64,000 bases of DNA from Acidobacteriota bacterium (GTDB taxonomy: Bacteria; Acidobacteriota; UBA890; WLXD01), in the NCBI GenBank assembly GCA_012103255.1, contig WLXD01000004.1, positions 186,001 through 250,000 of the forward strand. Direction: 5' to 3'. Of the stretch, positions 8,411 to 18,113 are shown piece after piece. Position 1 is the first letter of the stretch. Each line of letters starts with the position of its first letter. The translations under genes and the position numbers were made by a program. The notes under the pieces were generated by a model. It saw only the letters and a program-made list of their open reading frames with translations, was not told where the DNA came from and searched no databases.

Positions 8411-9829
8411 CTAGCGGCGCGCCGCCAGCAGTTCGAGTACCTCGTAGAGCCGCTGCGGCGCTTTGCGGATTGCCTCAACACTCAGTCGCTCATCGACGCC
8501 GTGTGCCGGGCCGTCTCCCGGCGCACTGAGAATCGGCGTCCAGCCATAGGCGACGATGCCTTTCTCGCGGAAGTAGTGGCTATCCGTGAAGCCCGACAGC
8601 ACCGACGGCATAACGATGGCCTCGGGACTATCTGCGCGCACTGCCTGTTCGATCGCGCGCCACAAAGCCGTGTCACGCGGCGACTCCGAGGTTTCGAAGC
8701 GCAAGATCGTCTCGATCTCGATGTCAGGATCGTCGATTACGTCGCGGAGCGTCGCGATGAAGAGATCCGCGTCGGTGCCCGGCAGCAGGCGGCAGTCCAG
8801 TTCGGCCGTCGCGCGCGGCGAGATCACGTTGGTCTTGGTGCTGCCCTCGATCATCGTGATCGCGATCGTGCTGCGCAGCAACGTGCCCATCTGGTCACTC
8901 AGCGCTCCGAGCACGTCGGGATCCGAGAAGTTCTCCTCGATGCGCCGCTTCGCCCGACGGAGATCCGGGTCCGGTTCCAGCTGGGCGCTGGCCTTGATTG
9001 AGTTCGCGACCGCGGGAACAAGCTGCAACGGCGGCCGGTACGTCCGGATGCGATCCAACGCGCGTACCAACCGGTTGGCGGCAGAATCCTCCAGCGCACG
9101 CGATCCATGGCCCGCCGGGCCTCGCGCGACGAGTCGCAGCCAGAGCGGCGTCTTCTGGGTCACCTCGATACCGTGTACCTCGGCATTGCCGAGTGAGGCT
9201 CCGCCGCCACCCTCGGTGAGGACGAACTGCACGTCCTCCAGAAGGTCCGGCCGATTCTCAACGATGTAGCCAGCGCCCTCGACACCGCCGGTCTCTTCTG
9301 CGGCGGTCCCCATGAACACAACGTCACGTCCCAGTTCAACACCCGCCCGTCGCAGCGCCAGCAAGGCGAGCAACTGGACCACTCCGTCGGCCTTCATGTC
9401 GGTGATGCCGCGTCCGTACATGCGACCGTCCACGATCTCGGCGCCGTAGGGGTCGACACTCCAGAACTCTGCCGACACGGGCACCACGTCCATGTGGTTG
9501 AGGAGCACGACATGACCGCCACGGCTTCCATCGCCCCGCAGTCGAGCAACGATGTTGCCGCGTCCGGGCTCGCTCTCGAACACCTCCGACTCGATGCCCT
9601 CGGCGTCGAGAAGCTCCGCAAAGAACTCGGCGGCCGCAATCTCATTGCCCGGCGGATTCGTCGTGTCGATGCGCAAGTACTGCTGCAGCAACGCGACGGC
9701 TTCATCACCGATCGCTTCCCAATCAAGGTCATCGCCCGTGGGTGCAGCTGCGACCGTGACGCTGGGCATCAACATAAGCGTCAACACGGCCACGAGGACT
9801 GTCCGAAGGGGCGATCGCGAGATGCGCAT
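8411..9829 (-). CDS. exported M20-family metallopeptidase
   Basis: 472 residues. It starts with a signal peptide (MRISRSPLRTVLVAVLTLML). Co-catalytic zinc ligands follow the M20 order: His in LLNHMDVVP, Asp in GRGITDMKAD, the catalytic and ligand Glu pair in GTAAEETGG, Glu in FVLTEGGGG and a late His in GDGPAHGVDER. A dimerisation (lid) domain starts near VARGPAGHGSRA. It probably trims dipeptides or N-acylated amino acids in the periplasm. An in-frame start 13 codons earlier exists, but the signal peptide favours this ATG. The stop lies 2 bases from that of the convergent gene. Confidence 0.92.
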   Translation of the reverse strand: MRISRSPLRTVLVAVLTLMLMPSVTVAAAPTGDDLDWEAIGDEAVALLQQYLRIDTTNPPGNEIAAAEFFAELLDAEGIESEVFESEPGRGNIVARLRGDGSRGGHVVLLNHMDVVPVSAEFWSVDPYGAEIVDGRMYGRGITDMKADGVVQLLALLALRRAGVELGRDVVFMGTAAEETGGVEGAGYIVENRPDLLEDVQFVLTEGGGGASLGNAEVHGIEVTQKTPLWLRLVARGPAGHGSRALEDSAANRLVRALDRIRTYRPPLQLVPAVANSIKASAQLEPDPDLRRAKRRIEENFSDPDVLGALSDQMGTLLRSTIAITMIEGSTKTNVISPRATAELDCRLLPGTDADLFIATLRDVIDDPDIEIETILRFETSESPRDTALWRAIEQAVRADSPEAIVMPSVLSGFTDSHYFREKGIVAYGWTPILSAPGDGPAHGVDERLSVEAIRKAPQRLYEVLELLAARR

Positions 9830-9939
9830 GGCGGTCTCTCTGGACTGGTCAAGGGAGCTGAGAAGCATTGGACAGAGTGACCAGATTAACCCGTGGTACG
9901 CTGCATTTCCGGCCCTTTTGATTCTCCGTTTCGAGAAGT

Positions 9940-10977
9940 TTGCCCATGCAACGTGTTGTCGTTCTCGCGCTCGTACTGCTCATTATCGCGGGCGCCGCCG
10001 CCTGGTACCTCGGCGTCGTCGGCCCGTCGGCAGCTACGCTCGACGTCTCGCTGACTCGCTACGACACCAACGCGAGCGGCAACGCGGACCTCATCAGGGA
10101 GCGTATTGGCACGCACGCAACGATCTGGCGCTGGGACCGGGACGATTCAGGCTCCGAAGATGTCGTGGGGTATGACGTCACGGCCACGCCGGAGAACGGG
10201 CTCGCGAGCACGGGAACGGTTGGAGCCTGGGACTACGGTGCTGACAACGTGCTCGACAGCGGAACCGTACCGGTCGCGCTGCAGGAGCTCATGCGTACTC
10301 CCGAGTACGCCGAGGCGCGCGCCGCAGCCGGACCCGGCAACGTCGAACTTGTCGATGCCGGCCTTCGGGACTTCGTCGACAACGTGCAGTCTGGCTACGA
10401 CGAATGGCGACTCTCCGACTTCCAGTATCCGATCCTTGGCGGAAGACTGCCCACGGCAGATCGCCTCTTGCCGGGAGCCCCGCGCGCCTACCGCTTCGGT
10501 GTCCACCAGGGCTTCGACATGTATCCGGGGTACATCGGCGTTCCCACGGGCTACGGCGCTCCGACTGTCTCGGTGAAGGCCGGCACCGTCGTGCGCGCCG
10601 ACGTCGACTACGTGGAATTGACTGCAGAGGAGTACGACGAGGCCATCGCGATCTCACAGGCCGCAGGCACTACGCCTGAGCCCCAGCTCGACCAACTGCG
10701 CGGCCGTCAGGTCTGGATCGACCACGGAAACGGGGTGATCAGCCGCTACGCGCACCTCTCGGGAATTGCTCCGGGGATCGTCGAAGGGATGGAGATCGAA
10801 GCCGGTAGCGTGGTCGCGTTCGTTGGCAACTCCGGCATGGAGTCGGCCAGCCGCGGTGGCGATTCCGGAGCTCACCTGCATTTCGAACTCCGCATCGACG
10901 GGCGCTACCTCGGTGAAGGGATGTCGCCGGATGCCATTCGTGTGCTCGCCGGTCCGCTGCTCGGCGCGGCCGAGTAG
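9940..10977 (+). CDS. M23 (LytM-type) zinc metallopeptidase
   Basis: 345 residues. One N-terminal membrane or signal segment (about 5-24) precedes a domain of unknown type and then a LytM fold. Zinc ligands appear as His and Asp in VHQGFDMY and as the HLH in GAHLHFEL; the substrate loop YAHLSGI is also present. A Glu/Asp-rich insertion (about 225-245) sits inside the peptidase domain. It likely cuts peptidoglycan peptides in the periplasm. ATG at 9946 (MQRVVVL) is an equally possible start. Divergent from the M20 gene, with about 110 bases between. Confidence 0.9.
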   Translation: MPMQRVVVLALVLLIIAGAAAWYLGVVGPSAATLDVSLTRYDTNASGNADLIRERIGTHATIWRWDRDDSGSEDVVGYDVTATPENGLASTGTVGAWDYGADNVLDSGTVPVALQELMRTPEYAEARAAAGPGNVELVDAGLRDFVDNVQSGYDEWRLSDFQYPILGGRLPTADRLLPGAPRAYRFGVHQGFDMYPGYIGVPTGYGAPTVSVKAGTVVRADVDYVELTAEEYDEAIAISQAAGTTPEPQLDQLRGRQVWIDHGNGVISRYAHLSGIAPGIVEGMEIEAGSVVAFVGNSGMESASRGGDSGAHLHFELRIDGRYLGEGMSPDAIRVLAGPLLGAAE

Positions 10978-10979
10978 CG

Positions 10980-11387
10980 CTAGCCCTCGAAAGCTGCGAG
11001 CAAGTACGCCCAGTTCGCGATCGGCGCGACAATCAGGGCGGCGCGCGCCCCGAGACCCAACGTGGTCGGTATCTGTGGTCGCGTGATCCAACCCAGTCCC
11101 GCCGCTACGCCGATCGGTACCAGCACAATCGCAGCCAACGCCGCCAACGCCCCCAACGGGTTCCAGGCGAACGCCTGCCCCAGCTCACCCTGCAGCACGG
11201 CCGCTACCGCGCGCGTCGCGCCGCACGCTGGGCACGGCACGCCGAGAATCGCCCAGGCCGGGCAGGCCACGTAGATGTGGTCGCGCCAGACCGGGTAGTT
11301 ACGCGCTACAACAAGGGCGGTCGTCCCGACCAACGCAACGAGCCAGGCCTCGAGTCGGCCCATGCGATGGCTCGCGGCGGCACTCAT
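10980..11387 (-). CDS. DUF2752 membrane protein
   Basis: 135 residues. Three hydrophobic helices and the pair of motifs CPAWAILGVPCPACGATRAV, here CPAW and CPACGATRA, identify DUF2752. The paired cysteines could bind metal; the function is unknown. The ATG at 11387 overlaps the stop of the YIP1-like gene as ATGA, so translation is coupled. A longer frame upstream is open, but the coupled ATG is more natural. It is the last gene of a three-gene operon with the YIP1-like protein and the amidohydrolase. Confidence 0.83.
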   Translation of the reverse strand: MSAAASHRMGRLEAWLVALVGTTALVVARNYPVWRDHIYVACPAWAILGVPCPACGATRAVAAVLQGELGQAFAWNPLGALAALAAIVLVPIGVAAGLGWITRPQIPTTLGLGARAALIVAPIANWAYLLAAFEG

Positions 11388-12076
11388 GCCACGGACGCCA
11401 GCATCGTTGTGGCAAGCAGGACCCAAATCAACATGAGGCAACAGCCGGCGACAACGTAAGGAACGATCACTGCGGCCGCAGCGCGGCCACCCGGAATGCC
11501 ATGTACTTCACGGAGGCCGGAGATCGTCAGAACCGCGCCCCAGACAGCGGCAATCAAGCCGCCGCAGGCCGGAATGAACATCCACACATAGCTCGCGCCC
11601 CAAGCGTAGCAAACAACGCGCAGCGTCACGTCGGCCGGTCGCGGCGCGCCGCCGAAAACCAGCATGCACAGGTGATGAACTCCAGTCGCGACCGCGGCCA
11701 TCACCATGATGAAGAACGGCGCCACGACGAAGCTCATGACTCCGTATGAGTTCGCCAGCGCTAGATCTCGGAATGGAGTGTCCGCCATCGAACCCAACAT
11801 GACCCGAGCCCACGATTGCCACATGAACCCCATGAATGTACCGATGGTGCCCAGCAGCACCAGGAACACGATGGGTGCGCTCATGACGCCCTGAATCCGC
11901 ATCATCTGGAACGCCGCGCCAGGACTGAACAGCAGCAGGCGCAATGTCTGCATCAGGCCGCCAGGCGACATCCCCGGATCGACGCGTTCCCACGGCAATC
12001 CGACGCGCAAGCCCTCGGGCGCGTCATCCGGCAGCTCGACCTCGGGTGTCTGAACTTCCCCGGCTTCTTCCATCAA
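11384..12076 (-). CDS. YIP1-family membrane protein
   Basis: 230 residues. A polar N-terminus of about 45 residues precedes five hydrophobic helices with small-residue packing (GTFMGFMWQ, FVVAPFFIMVMAAVATGVHH, WGASYVWMFIPACGGLI, VIVPYVVAGCCLML), the layout of bacterial YIP1 proteins. Its role is not established. The start overlaps the stop of the upstream amidohydrolase by 4 bases and its own stop overlaps the DUF2752 start, so all three are in one tightly coupled operon. Confidence 0.82.
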   Translation of the reverse strand: MMEEAGEVQTPEVELPDDAPEGLRVGLPWERVDPGMSPGGLMQTLRLLLFSPGAAFQMMRIQGVMSAPIVFLVLLGTIGTFMGFMWQSWARVMLGSMADTPFRDLALANSYGVMSFVVAPFFIMVMAAVATGVHHLCMLVFGGAPRPADVTLRVVCYAWGASYVWMFIPACGGLIAAVWGAVLTISGLREVHGIPGGRAAAAVIVPYVVAGCCLMLIWVLLATTMLASVA

Positions 12077-13815
12077 TCGTCCTCGGCAGCGAACACGATG
12101 GTGCCGTTCACGATGGTGAAGAGCACGCGTGCGTCCTTGATCTCGTCGGCGGGAATCGTGAGCAAGTTGCGGTCAAGCACGGTGAGATCGGCCAGCTTGC
12201 CCACTTCGATTGTGCCCTTCTCGGACTCCTCGAAACCAGCGTACGCGTTGTTGATGGTGTAGGCGCGCAGCGCATCCTCCACGCCGACGCGCTCTTCCGG
12301 ATACCAGCCGCCCTCGGGTGTCCCGTTAACGGTCTTGCGGGTCACAGCGGCGTACACCCCGAGAAGCGGTGAGATCGGATACCAGGCTGCGTTGGTGCCC
12401 GGCCAATCGGACCCGAAAGAAAGTACCGCCCCCGCTTCGAGCAGACTCCGGAAGTTGTACGCACCCTGCGAACGCTCGCCGATGCGCTGCGCCATCCAGC
12501 GCATGTCGTCGATCGCATGAAACGGCTGAACCTCGGCGATCAGATCGAGTTCCTTGAACCGCGGAATGTCACGCGGATGCAGCACCTGGGCGTGTACGAC
12601 GCGGAACCGACGATCGCGCGGTCCGTTGGTCTCGACCATCTCCTCGACCATGTCGAGAAGCATCGTGTTGGCGGCATCACCGATCGCGTGAACGGTGATC
12701 TGGATGCCGGCGGCATCTGCTTCGTTCATCAGACGTTGCAGGTTCCCCTCGGGAAACATGACGTCGCGGAGCATGCCCCGAGAATCGGGCTGATGGGCAT
12801 AGGGGTCTTCAAAGAGAGCTGATGAATTCCCCATGATCCCGTCGATGTGCCCTTTCACGGCGCCCAGCTTGATCCACGGATTGCCAAAGCCCTGGGCAAT
12901 GTCCACGTCAGCGATCCTGCGGTAGTCGGCGATCATCGGCCGATAGTGAACGCGTGTCGTCAACTCGCCGAGCGCCAGCAACTCCTGGTAAATGCGTAGC
13001 TGATAGGCCGGCGACATGTCGTGCACCGTTGTGACGCCGTTTTCTCGGACACGCAGCAACGCGGCGTGGGTCTCAGCAACGCGTTGAGCATGGGAAGGTT
13101 CCGGCATCACGGCGCGCACCATTGCGGCCGCCTCGCCCCAGAGCATGCCGGTCAGTTCGCCGGCTGGGCTGCGCCCGAATTCGCCACCCTCGGGATCCGG
13201 CGTCGCCGCGGTGATTCCCGCCGCGGCCAGCGCAGCACCATTGGCGAAGTGGGCTTGCCGATCAAATCGAGACAACAACATCGGCCGCGCCGCAGTGATG
13301 GAGTCGACCATGTCGCGGTGCGGTGCAAAGAGTTCGATGTCGCCTTCGAGCGGGTGCTCGGCGCCCTGGGGCCAACGCTGATACGCACTCCAGTCGCCGC
13401 CAACCAGCCAGGCGCCTTCAGGCATCCGGGCATCTGCCGCCCGTACGGCTGCCACGAGGGATGCCTCGTCGGAAACGTCGAGCAGATTGATACCAAGCAG
13501 CAAGCGCGCGGCGGAAGAGAAGTGGACGTGGTTGTCGATGAAGCCCGGCACGAGCATGGCGCCGTCCAAGTCAACTACCTTGGTCTGGGGTCCGACCCAG
13601 GACGCAAGTTCCGAGTCGGAGCCCACAGCCACGATTCGCTCGTGCACGATCGCGACGCTGCCGGCGCTGGTTCCCGACCCAAGGCCGGTCCAGAGCGTGG
13701 CGCCGCGCAGCACCAGATCGGCGCCCACTCCCTGCGCCACGACGCGCTGTGGCGCGATGAGTACCGCGAGCAAGGCCAGCGTGAGCACCGTCCGTTTCAA
13801 GGCTGTCTCCTCCAT
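12073..13815 (-). CDS. exported amidohydrolase (YtcJ-like, Amidohydro_3)
   Basis: 580 residues. A signal peptide (KRTVLTLALLAVLIAPQ) is followed by the N-terminal beta-sandwich (DLVLRGATLWTG) and the metal-dependent hydrolase barrel. Visible metal and active-site motifs are VPGFIDNHVHF, GHIDGIMGNSSALFED, ITVHAIGDAANTM, VVHAQVLHPRDI and SFGSDWPG. The C-terminal ADLTVLDRNLLTIP closes the sandwich. It is probably a periplasmic N-acyl amino acid or imide hydrolase; the substrate is not predictable. A GTG three codons upstream is an alternative start. First gene of the operon with YIP1 and DUF2752 proteins. Confidence 0.9.
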   Translation of the reverse strand: MEETALKRTVLTLALLAVLIAPQRVVAQGVGADLVLRGATLWTGLGSGTSAGSVAIVHERIVAVGSDSELASWVGPQTKVVDLDGAMLVPGFIDNHVHFSSAARLLLGINLLDVSDEASLVAAVRAADARMPEGAWLVGGDWSAYQRWPQGAEHPLEGDIELFAPHRDMVDSITAARPMLLSRFDRQAHFANGAALAAAGITAATPDPEGGEFGRSPAGELTGMLWGEAAAMVRAVMPEPSHAQRVAETHAALLRVRENGVTTVHDMSPAYQLRIYQELLALGELTTRVHYRPMIADYRRIADVDIAQGFGNPWIKLGAVKGHIDGIMGNSSALFEDPYAHQPDSRGMLRDVMFPEGNLQRLMNEADAAGIQITVHAIGDAANTMLLDMVEEMVETNGPRDRRFRVVHAQVLHPRDIPRFKELDLIAEVQPFHAIDDMRWMAQRIGERSQGAYNFRSLLEAGAVLSFGSDWPGTNAAWYPISPLLGVYAAVTRKTVNGTPEGGWYPEERVGVEDALRAYTINNAYAGFEESEKGTIEVGKLADLTVLDRNLLTIPADEIKDARVLFTIVNGTIVFAAEDD

Positions 13816-13855
13816 GGGTCGCACCCCGTCGTGAGCGAATCGACGTATTCCGCAT

Positions 13856-13902
13856 CAACTTTGCGCAAGTTGCCGTGAACAGGCGGATAAACGTTGGCAA
13901 CG
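13856..13902. promoter_or_regulatory. divergent promoter region with two inverted repeats
   Basis: In the gap between the amidohydrolase and S41 genes, caactttgcgcaagttg (13856-13872) carries 6-base arms and cgttggcaacg (13892-13902) is a perfect 5+1+5 palindrome. TTGGCA inside the second palindrome could serve as a -35 with TATCTT (13919-13924) as a distant -10 towards the S41 gene. This is a visual call only. Confidence 0.3.
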
Positions 13903-14005
13903 CATCACCCGCGTCAGCTATCTTAGAGGTACGACTCTCGCGGCTGGCCCTTGATCAGCCAATATGCCCGGACGGCGACCCCTCTCCGTCGCAACTCGCA
14001 CGAAC

Positions 14006-15625
14006 ATGACCCTCCGCAGCAAGCGCATCCTGCCCGTCATTCTCGTCCTCGCCGTTGTTGCTGTGGCAGTCGCCGGCCCGGCATTGGCGAGTCGCACTCA
14101 GCAACTCGCCGCCCGGCTCGACACTCTGAGCCGCATGTTCGACATCATCGAGGCGTACTACGTCGAGGATGTCGAGGCCGAGGAACTGTTCCAGAACGCC
14201 GTGCAGGGCATGCTCGATGAGCTGGATCCGCACTCGCGCTACTACTCGTCCGAGGAGTATCGCGATCTTCGTGAGCGCTACCGTGGCGACTATCACGGCA
14301 TCGGCATCCAGTTCGACATCTTCGATGGCATCCTCACGGTGCTCGACGCGCTCGAGGGAGGCCCGTCCGAGAAGCTCGGCCTCCGACCCGGCGATCAGAT
14401 CATCAAGATCGCGGGCGAGAACGCGATAGGTCTCGACAACGACGAGATCTACGCATTGCTGCGCGGCCCCAAGGGCACGCGTGTCGGAGTGACGGTCATG
14501 CGGCCGGCGCTCGACGAACAGTGGGACGTTCAGATCACGCGCGACGAAGTTGAAGTACCCGCAGTGCTTGCGTCGACGATGATCGCCCCCGGGGTGGGGT
14601 ACGTGTGGCTCACCACGTTCTCGCAAAAAGGAGCCGATCAGCTCGAACGCAGCCTTGAAGAGTTCGAACAACAAGGCATGACTGCCTTCGTACTCGACCT
14701 CCGCGGCAACCGCGGCGGCCTGATGAGCCAGGCGATCCGCATCACGGACAAGTTCCTGTCAGGCGGCAAGCAGATCGTCGAAACCCGTGGCAAGGCGCCC
14801 AACTCGGACTCGAAGAACTACTCGACCGATCGGGACACGCATCCGCGTGTTCCGATGATTGTGCTTGTCGACCACACCTCGGCCAGCGCATCGGAAATCG
14901 TCGCCGGCGCCTTGCAAGATCACGATCGGGCGCTCGTGGTGGGACAGCTCACCTGGGGCAAGGCACTGGTGCAAAACCAGTTCGAGTTCAACGACGGCTC
15001 CGCGCTGTTCCTGACGATCGCCCGTTACTACACGCCCAGCGGTCGCATGATCCAGAGGCCCTACACGGGTGGCGATGACGGCGACTACATGAGCCCTGAC
15101 TGGGAGGCGATCTACGCCTCGCGCGACGCCGGCATGCCGGAGTTCGAAACGGCCGCGGGCCGCACCGTGCTCGGTGGCGGCGGCATCATGCCTGACTTCG
15201 AGGTCGATCCGACCCAGGCGTCCGGGTTGGCGGTGTGGCTCTACAACCGACGCTACACGTTCCAGTTCGCCACGCGCTTCGTATCGGACCATGGAGCCGA
15301 GATCCCGATGGCATTCGACGAATTCCTGGACGACTTCGAGGTCTCCGACGAGAACGTCCAGGCCTTCATCGACTTCCTGAACCGACCGAACATCAGGACC
15401 GTTCTCGACGAGGGCGGTGTGCCGCTCGATGACGAGACGGTGGACGAGGCGCGCGAGAACCTGCGCATGTACATCAAGGCGCACATTGCGGCCAACGTCT
15501 GGGGCCTGGAAGCTGGACGTATCGTGCTCCTCGACTACGACGGCCAGGTTGAAGGCGCACTGGGCCTCCTGCCGCAGGCCGCCGATCTCCTCGAACTGTC
15601 GCCACCGGATCTGGCCGGGCTCTAG
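14006..15625 (+). CDS. S41 C-terminal processing peptidase with PDZ domain
   Basis: 539 residues. Signal peptide (MTLRSKRILPVILVLAVVAV), a helical region ending GMLDELDPHSRYYS, a PDZ domain with GIGIQFDIFDG and LRPGDQIIKIAG, then the S41 core. The catalytic Ser is in TSASASEIVAGAL and the Lys in TWGKALVQ, at the expected spacing of about 25 residues. The C-terminus (about 130 residues) is an extra helical domain. It degrades or matures envelope proteins. An earlier in-frame ATG at 13964 is possible, but MTLRSK gives a proper signal peptide. Its TAG overlaps the convergent gene's stop in CTAG. Confidence 0.93.
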   Translation: MTLRSKRILPVILVLAVVAVAVAGPALASRTQQLAARLDTLSRMFDIIEAYYVEDVEAEELFQNAVQGMLDELDPHSRYYSSEEYRDLRERYRGDYHGIGIQFDIFDGILTVLDALEGGPSEKLGLRPGDQIIKIAGENAIGLDNDEIYALLRGPKGTRVGVTVMRPALDEQWDVQITRDEVEVPAVLASTMIAPGVGYVWLTTFSQKGADQLERSLEEFEQQGMTAFVLDLRGNRGGLMSQAIRITDKFLSGGKQIVETRGKAPNSDSKNYSTDRDTHPRVPMIVLVDHTSASASEIVAGALQDHDRALVVGQLTWGKALVQNQFEFNDGSALFLTIARYYTPSGRMIQRPYTGGDDGDYMSPDWEAIYASRDAGMPEFETAAGRTVLGGGGIMPDFEVDPTQASGLAVWLYNRRYTFQFATRFVSDHGAEIPMAFDEFLDDFEVSDENVQAFIDFLNRPNIRTVLDEGGVPLDDETVDEARENLRMYIKAHIAANVWGLEAGRIVLLDYDGQVEGALGLLPQAADLLELSPPDLAGL

Positions 15626-16212
15626 CGCGCGGCCGAGTCGCCTCTCCGTCGCCACCACACAGCGCCGAACAGGAGTGGTCCGAGCAGAGCGACCTCAAGT
15701 AGTGCCGCTTTCACGTTGTGCCAAATCAGCAAGCTCGAAAGGAAAGCGAGAGGAGTCGCCGCGCCGGCAAGTTTCTCTACGTTGTAGAACAACGGGAACG
15801 CCATCATCCAGCGCTGCGAAAACGGCCAGAACGCTTGAACCCCCACTGGGTCGCTGTAGTCAGCGTTCAGCGAGTCCAGCAAGACGTGTGACAGCGCCAG
15901 CAAGGAAACGACAAGAGCCGTGCCAGCCGCGCCGCTCGGCCATCCGCGGCGCACCGGCCAGGCCGGCAACCATCCACGATTGACGAGCAGGGCCGCAGCG
16001 AGCCCTACAACTACGGCGACGGTGACTGAATGCGAGGCCATCCTGTGAAACCGATGTGGCTCGCCGACGAGTATTCCGGCCAGGTAGTCAAGGTCTGCCG
16101 CGTTGGCCAACACCATTGCGGCGAAGAGTCGACCAGGCGGCACGACCGCGTCGCGATCGGCGACCACACACACAGTCGCCCCCAGGAGCGAGTGTGCGAC
16201 CGGCAGTGGCAT
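15622..16212 (-). CDS. YdjM-like membrane metal-dependent hydrolase
   Basis: 196 residues. It starts MPLPVAHSLLGATVC, with DLDYLAGILVG, HRFHRMASHS, LALSHVLLDSLNADYSDP and WPFSQRWMMAFPLF: the His/Asp-rich pattern of the YdjM/YbcI membrane hydrolase family, embedded in about five helices. Family members are called metal-dependent hydrolases from motif content; the substrate is unknown. The ATG at 16212 is chosen because the family starts with this motif, although the frame is open 24 codons further. Stop overlaps that of the S41 gene. Confidence 0.82.
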   Translation of the reverse strand: MPLPVAHSLLGATVCVVADRDAVVPPGRLFAAMVLANAADLDYLAGILVGEPHRFHRMASHSVTVAVVVGLAAALLVNRGWLPAWPVRRGWPSGAAGTALVVSLLALSHVLLDSLNADYSDPVGVQAFWPFSQRWMMAFPLFYNVEKLAGAATPLAFLSSLLIWHNVKAALLEVALLGPLLFGAVWWRRRGDSAAR

Positions 16213-16310
16213 AGAATTCTCCGTCTTGTCCCAGGTGGCGAGGGTTTCTATGATGACCGGCATCCGCTCCGACTGCCGACCCACCGTATCAGTGGGCCCC
16301 GACGGATCTC

Positions 16311-18113
16311 ATGACGTTGAAGCACGCAATCAGCCTTGTAGCGCTGGCCGCTGCCGGCGCCGTGTCGCTGGGACCGGTGCGCGCTCAGATCGAGCGCCCC
16401 TACCCGGCGGTACCGGGATACCGGCCAGCGACGATTTCGGGCGACCTGAACGCCGTAGCCCGCACCGTCGCCACGCCTGACGGCCGGCGTGTAGCCGCGA
16501 GGATCGGAGCGGCCGCACCCGTCGTGCTGGGCCCCGACACCCCCGGTGACGACGGCGCGCCCGCGATGACACGAGACGCTGCCGGCGAAGTCGTGGTCCT
16601 GGCCTCGCGTGACCGCGGTCGCAGCTCGGAACTCTGGCTTCAGCGCAGTACCCAGTCGGGCTGGGCTCGCTCCCAGCGACTCCGCGGCCTGGGCAACGTC
16701 AACCGTCACCCTCGCCTGGCAACCGGTGCCCGCAGCACATGGGCCGTCTGGCTGCACGGTGACACCGAGAACCGCACCGTCCACGCGGCGCCGGTCCGCG
16801 CCGCGCGGCTAGGCGCAGTTCACCCGCTCCCGCGAGTGGGGACGGAAGCGGGGATTCCAGCCGTGGCGCTGGATCAGCACGACGAGCCGGTTGTGGTGTG
16901 GAGCGCCTTCGACGGCACCGACACCGAGATCTGGATGAGCCGCCGGAGCAGTCAGGGCTGGTCCGCGCCTACGCCGCTGTCGAACAATGACGTTCCCGAT
17001 GAATACCCGAGCATCGGTCGTGACCTCGACGGCAATCTGATCGTGTCATGGAGCACATTCACTCCCGAGGGCTACCTACCCGTCGCCACACGGCAGAACG
17101 GCAGCGGCGACTACGGCAACGCCACACTCCTGGACGACCGACCGGTCGGTCTCACCCGGGTGGTTGATGGATCCGATGGCCTCGTCACGTGGGTAGGGAT
17201 CCGAGCCCAGGGATACGAACTCCGCGGTGCCACGGCAAGAGTCGGCGGCGGCTGGTCTGGGCCGACTTCGGCCGGTTCTATCGAATCCGCGCGCGTGCGC
17301 ATGAGCGCGTCCGGGCGACGACTTTTCGCGGCTATCGGTGACCGCGACGTCGACGGAATCGTTGAGTCCGCCGACGGCGCGAGTCTCCGATTCGAGTTCG
17401 GCCTGGTTCCGACTCCGGTGCCGGCACGCAACGCCAGCTCGCTCCCACTGACTGGAACTTATCGCGGCTTCGGCGACTCGATCACCGAAGGCATCATTCG
17501 GTTCGACGGGGTCATTACGTTCTCGGACGGCTATCCGGCTCCGCTCGCGGAATTTCTGGCCGCTTTCCTGGCCAAGCCCAAACTAGTCGTTGAAAACGCG
17601 GGCGTGGGCGGAGAGAACACTGCCGAGGGCCTGGGACGTCTTGCTCAGCTCAACGCCACGACCCCGAAAGAAGTCACGCTGATCATGGAAGGTATCAACG
17701 ACGCTACGGACAGCATCGCGGCCGCTACAGTCGTCGCCAATCTGCGTGCCATGGTGCGTAGCAGCCGCGGTGCCAATCGCTTCGCCGTGATCTCAACGAT
17801 CACGCCGCGCACGTCGAACAACTTCAACGGCGGATCCAATCCCAGGATCCGGTCCTATAACGACGGGATCATTCCCATGGCTCGCGCCGAGGGTGCACTG
17901 CTCGTCGATCAGTACGCTGCGTTCTTGAAGAACGCTCACTACTACTCAGACCTGCTGCATCCGAACGAGCAGGGTTATGAGTTCATGGCCGTGACCTGGT
18001 TCCGCGGTCTGCTGCCGCTTCTCAACGAACTGCTGATCAACGACGACAACGCTGCTGCGGCAGCACGCAAGGCAGACGCCGCCAGCCAACGCGCCGACCG
18101 ACCGATCCAGTGA
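16311..18113 (+). CDS. exported SGNH/GDSL hydrolase with N-terminal propeller-like domain
   Basis: 600 residues. After a signal peptide (1-25), about 340 residues show repeated beta patterns (VVVWSAFDGTDTEIWMSRR, LIVSWSTFTPEGYLPVAT) resembling a sialidase/BNR-like propeller. The C-terminal 220 residues are an SGNH esterase: block I GFGDSITEG (Ser), NAGVGGENT (Gly), EGINDATD (Asn) and SDLLHPNEQGY (Asp-His). All four blocks are intact. It probably deacylates a polysaccharide or lipid outside the cell. Its stop TGA is embedded in the GTGA start of the next gene, tying it to the GH99-like protein. Confidence 0.87.
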   Translation: MTLKHAISLVALAAAGAVSLGPVRAQIERPYPAVPGYRPATISGDLNAVARTVATPDGRRVAARIGAAAPVVLGPDTPGDDGAPAMTRDAAGEVVVLASRDRGRSSELWLQRSTQSGWARSQRLRGLGNVNRHPRLATGARSTWAVWLHGDTENRTVHAAPVRAARLGAVHPLPRVGTEAGIPAVALDQHDEPVVVWSAFDGTDTEIWMSRRSSQGWSAPTPLSNNDVPDEYPSIGRDLDGNLIVSWSTFTPEGYLPVATRQNGSGDYGNATLLDDRPVGLTRVVDGSDGLVTWVGIRAQGYELRGATARVGGGWSGPTSAGSIESARVRMSASGRRLFAAIGDRDVDGIVESADGASLRFEFGLVPTPVPARNASSLPLTGTYRGFGDSITEGIIRFDGVITFSDGYPAPLAEFLAAFLAKPKLVVENAGVGGENTAEGLGRLAQLNATTPKEVTLIMEGINDATDSIAAATVVANLRAMVRSSRGANRFAVISTITPRTSNNFNGGSNPRIRSYNDGIIPMARAEGALLVDQYAAFLKNAHYYSDLLHPNEQGYEFMAVTWFRGLLPLLNELLINDDNAAAAARKADAASQRADRPIQ